NCBI GenBank assembly: GCA_025449615.1
Contig: JANWJA010000072.1
Location: 1 to 7,883, forward strand
Reading direction: 5' to 3'
Source of the DNA: Methyloceanibacter sp.
GTDB taxonomy: Bacteria > Pseudomonadota > Alphaproteobacteria > Rhizobiales > Methyloligellaceae
DNA length: 7,883 nucleotides
Under the pieces are notes generated by a model. The model was not told where the DNA came from. It did not search any database and saw only the letters and a list, made by a program, of their open reading frames with translations. Shown here one piece after another: positions 7,781 through 7,883 of the stretch. Positions within the stretch are counted from its first letter, which is position 1; each line of letters starts with the position of its first letter. Position numbers and translations under genes: made by a program.

Positions 7781-7883
7781 GCAATCCGGCTCGTTGGACA
7801 GAACGAGAAAGACACTTCCGGCGATAACGATGAGGCAGAGGAAGACCTGCCAGAAGAGCGGCCTGGCGCGGAGCGTGCCGCCC
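7733..7883 (-). CDS. Possible 3' end of a convergent membrane protein gene (partial)
   Basis: A minus-strand frame is open from the right edge to a TGA at 7733-7735, giving 49 complete codons. Reading inward it encodes a basic start, LRARPLFWQ, followed by the hydrophobic stretch VFLCLIVIAGSVFLVL and then a polar end with two cysteines. This looks like one membrane helix followed by a short tail. It overlaps the last 48 bases of the DUF4239 gene on the other strand, which weakens the case. The other five frames here look less protein-like. The true stop could also lie outside this frame if the gene belongs elsewhere. Confidence 0.35.
   Translation of the reverse strand, partial: GGTLRARPLFWQVFLCLIVIAGSVFLVLSNEPDCLVAGCHDLLQELRPD

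Overview
This window looks like ordinary chromosome from a GC-rich alphaproteobacterium, most likely Hyphomicrobiales (Rhizobiales). That placement rests on base composition, codon choice, the character of the protein sequences and the THI-box-controlled thiC. It is an inference from reading, not from a search. No mobile element, CRISPR array, tRNA or rRNA was seen.

Left part (1-1900, minus strand). The window opens inside thiC, the thiamine pyrimidine synthase gene, whose 3' end lies beyond base 1. A well-formed TPP riboswitch sits in its leader, and a short hairpin can cover the thiC Shine-Dalgarno sequence. This suggests that thiamine diphosphate controls translation of ThiC. A weak promoter can be drawn just upstream of the aptamer.

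Middle part (2014-5582). A minus-strand gene encodes a small four-helix membrane protein with a very basic tail and no assigned function. It is divergent from a two-gene plus-strand operon. That operon encodes an EmrA/HlyD-type membrane fusion protein and an EmrB/QacA-type (DHA2) 14-helix drug:proton antiporter, joined by an ATGA stop/start overlap. The 435-base divergent gap is more AT-rich in its centre and holds two good inverted repeats and a repeated heptamer. These are candidate regulator sites for the pump. No regulator gene and no outer-membrane channel gene is present.

Right part (5583-7883). A small secreted four-cysteine protein is encoded on the minus strand, convergent with the pump operon. 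Divergent from it is a second plus-strand pair: a short-chain dehydrogenase/reductase (SDR) and, 19 bases later, a DUF4239 (bestrophin-like) four-helix membrane protein. The SDR is the most unusual gene here. It keeps the cofactor motif, the NNAG motif and the catalytic Ser and Tyr. However, the catalytic Lys is Arg, the usual Asn position is Pro, and the usual PG after the sixth strand is LG. At the right edge an open minus-strand frame may be the end of another membrane protein gene.

I found no clear new multi-gene system. The points most worth checking are the altered SDR and its DUF4239 partner, and the operator-like repeats ahead of the efflux operon.
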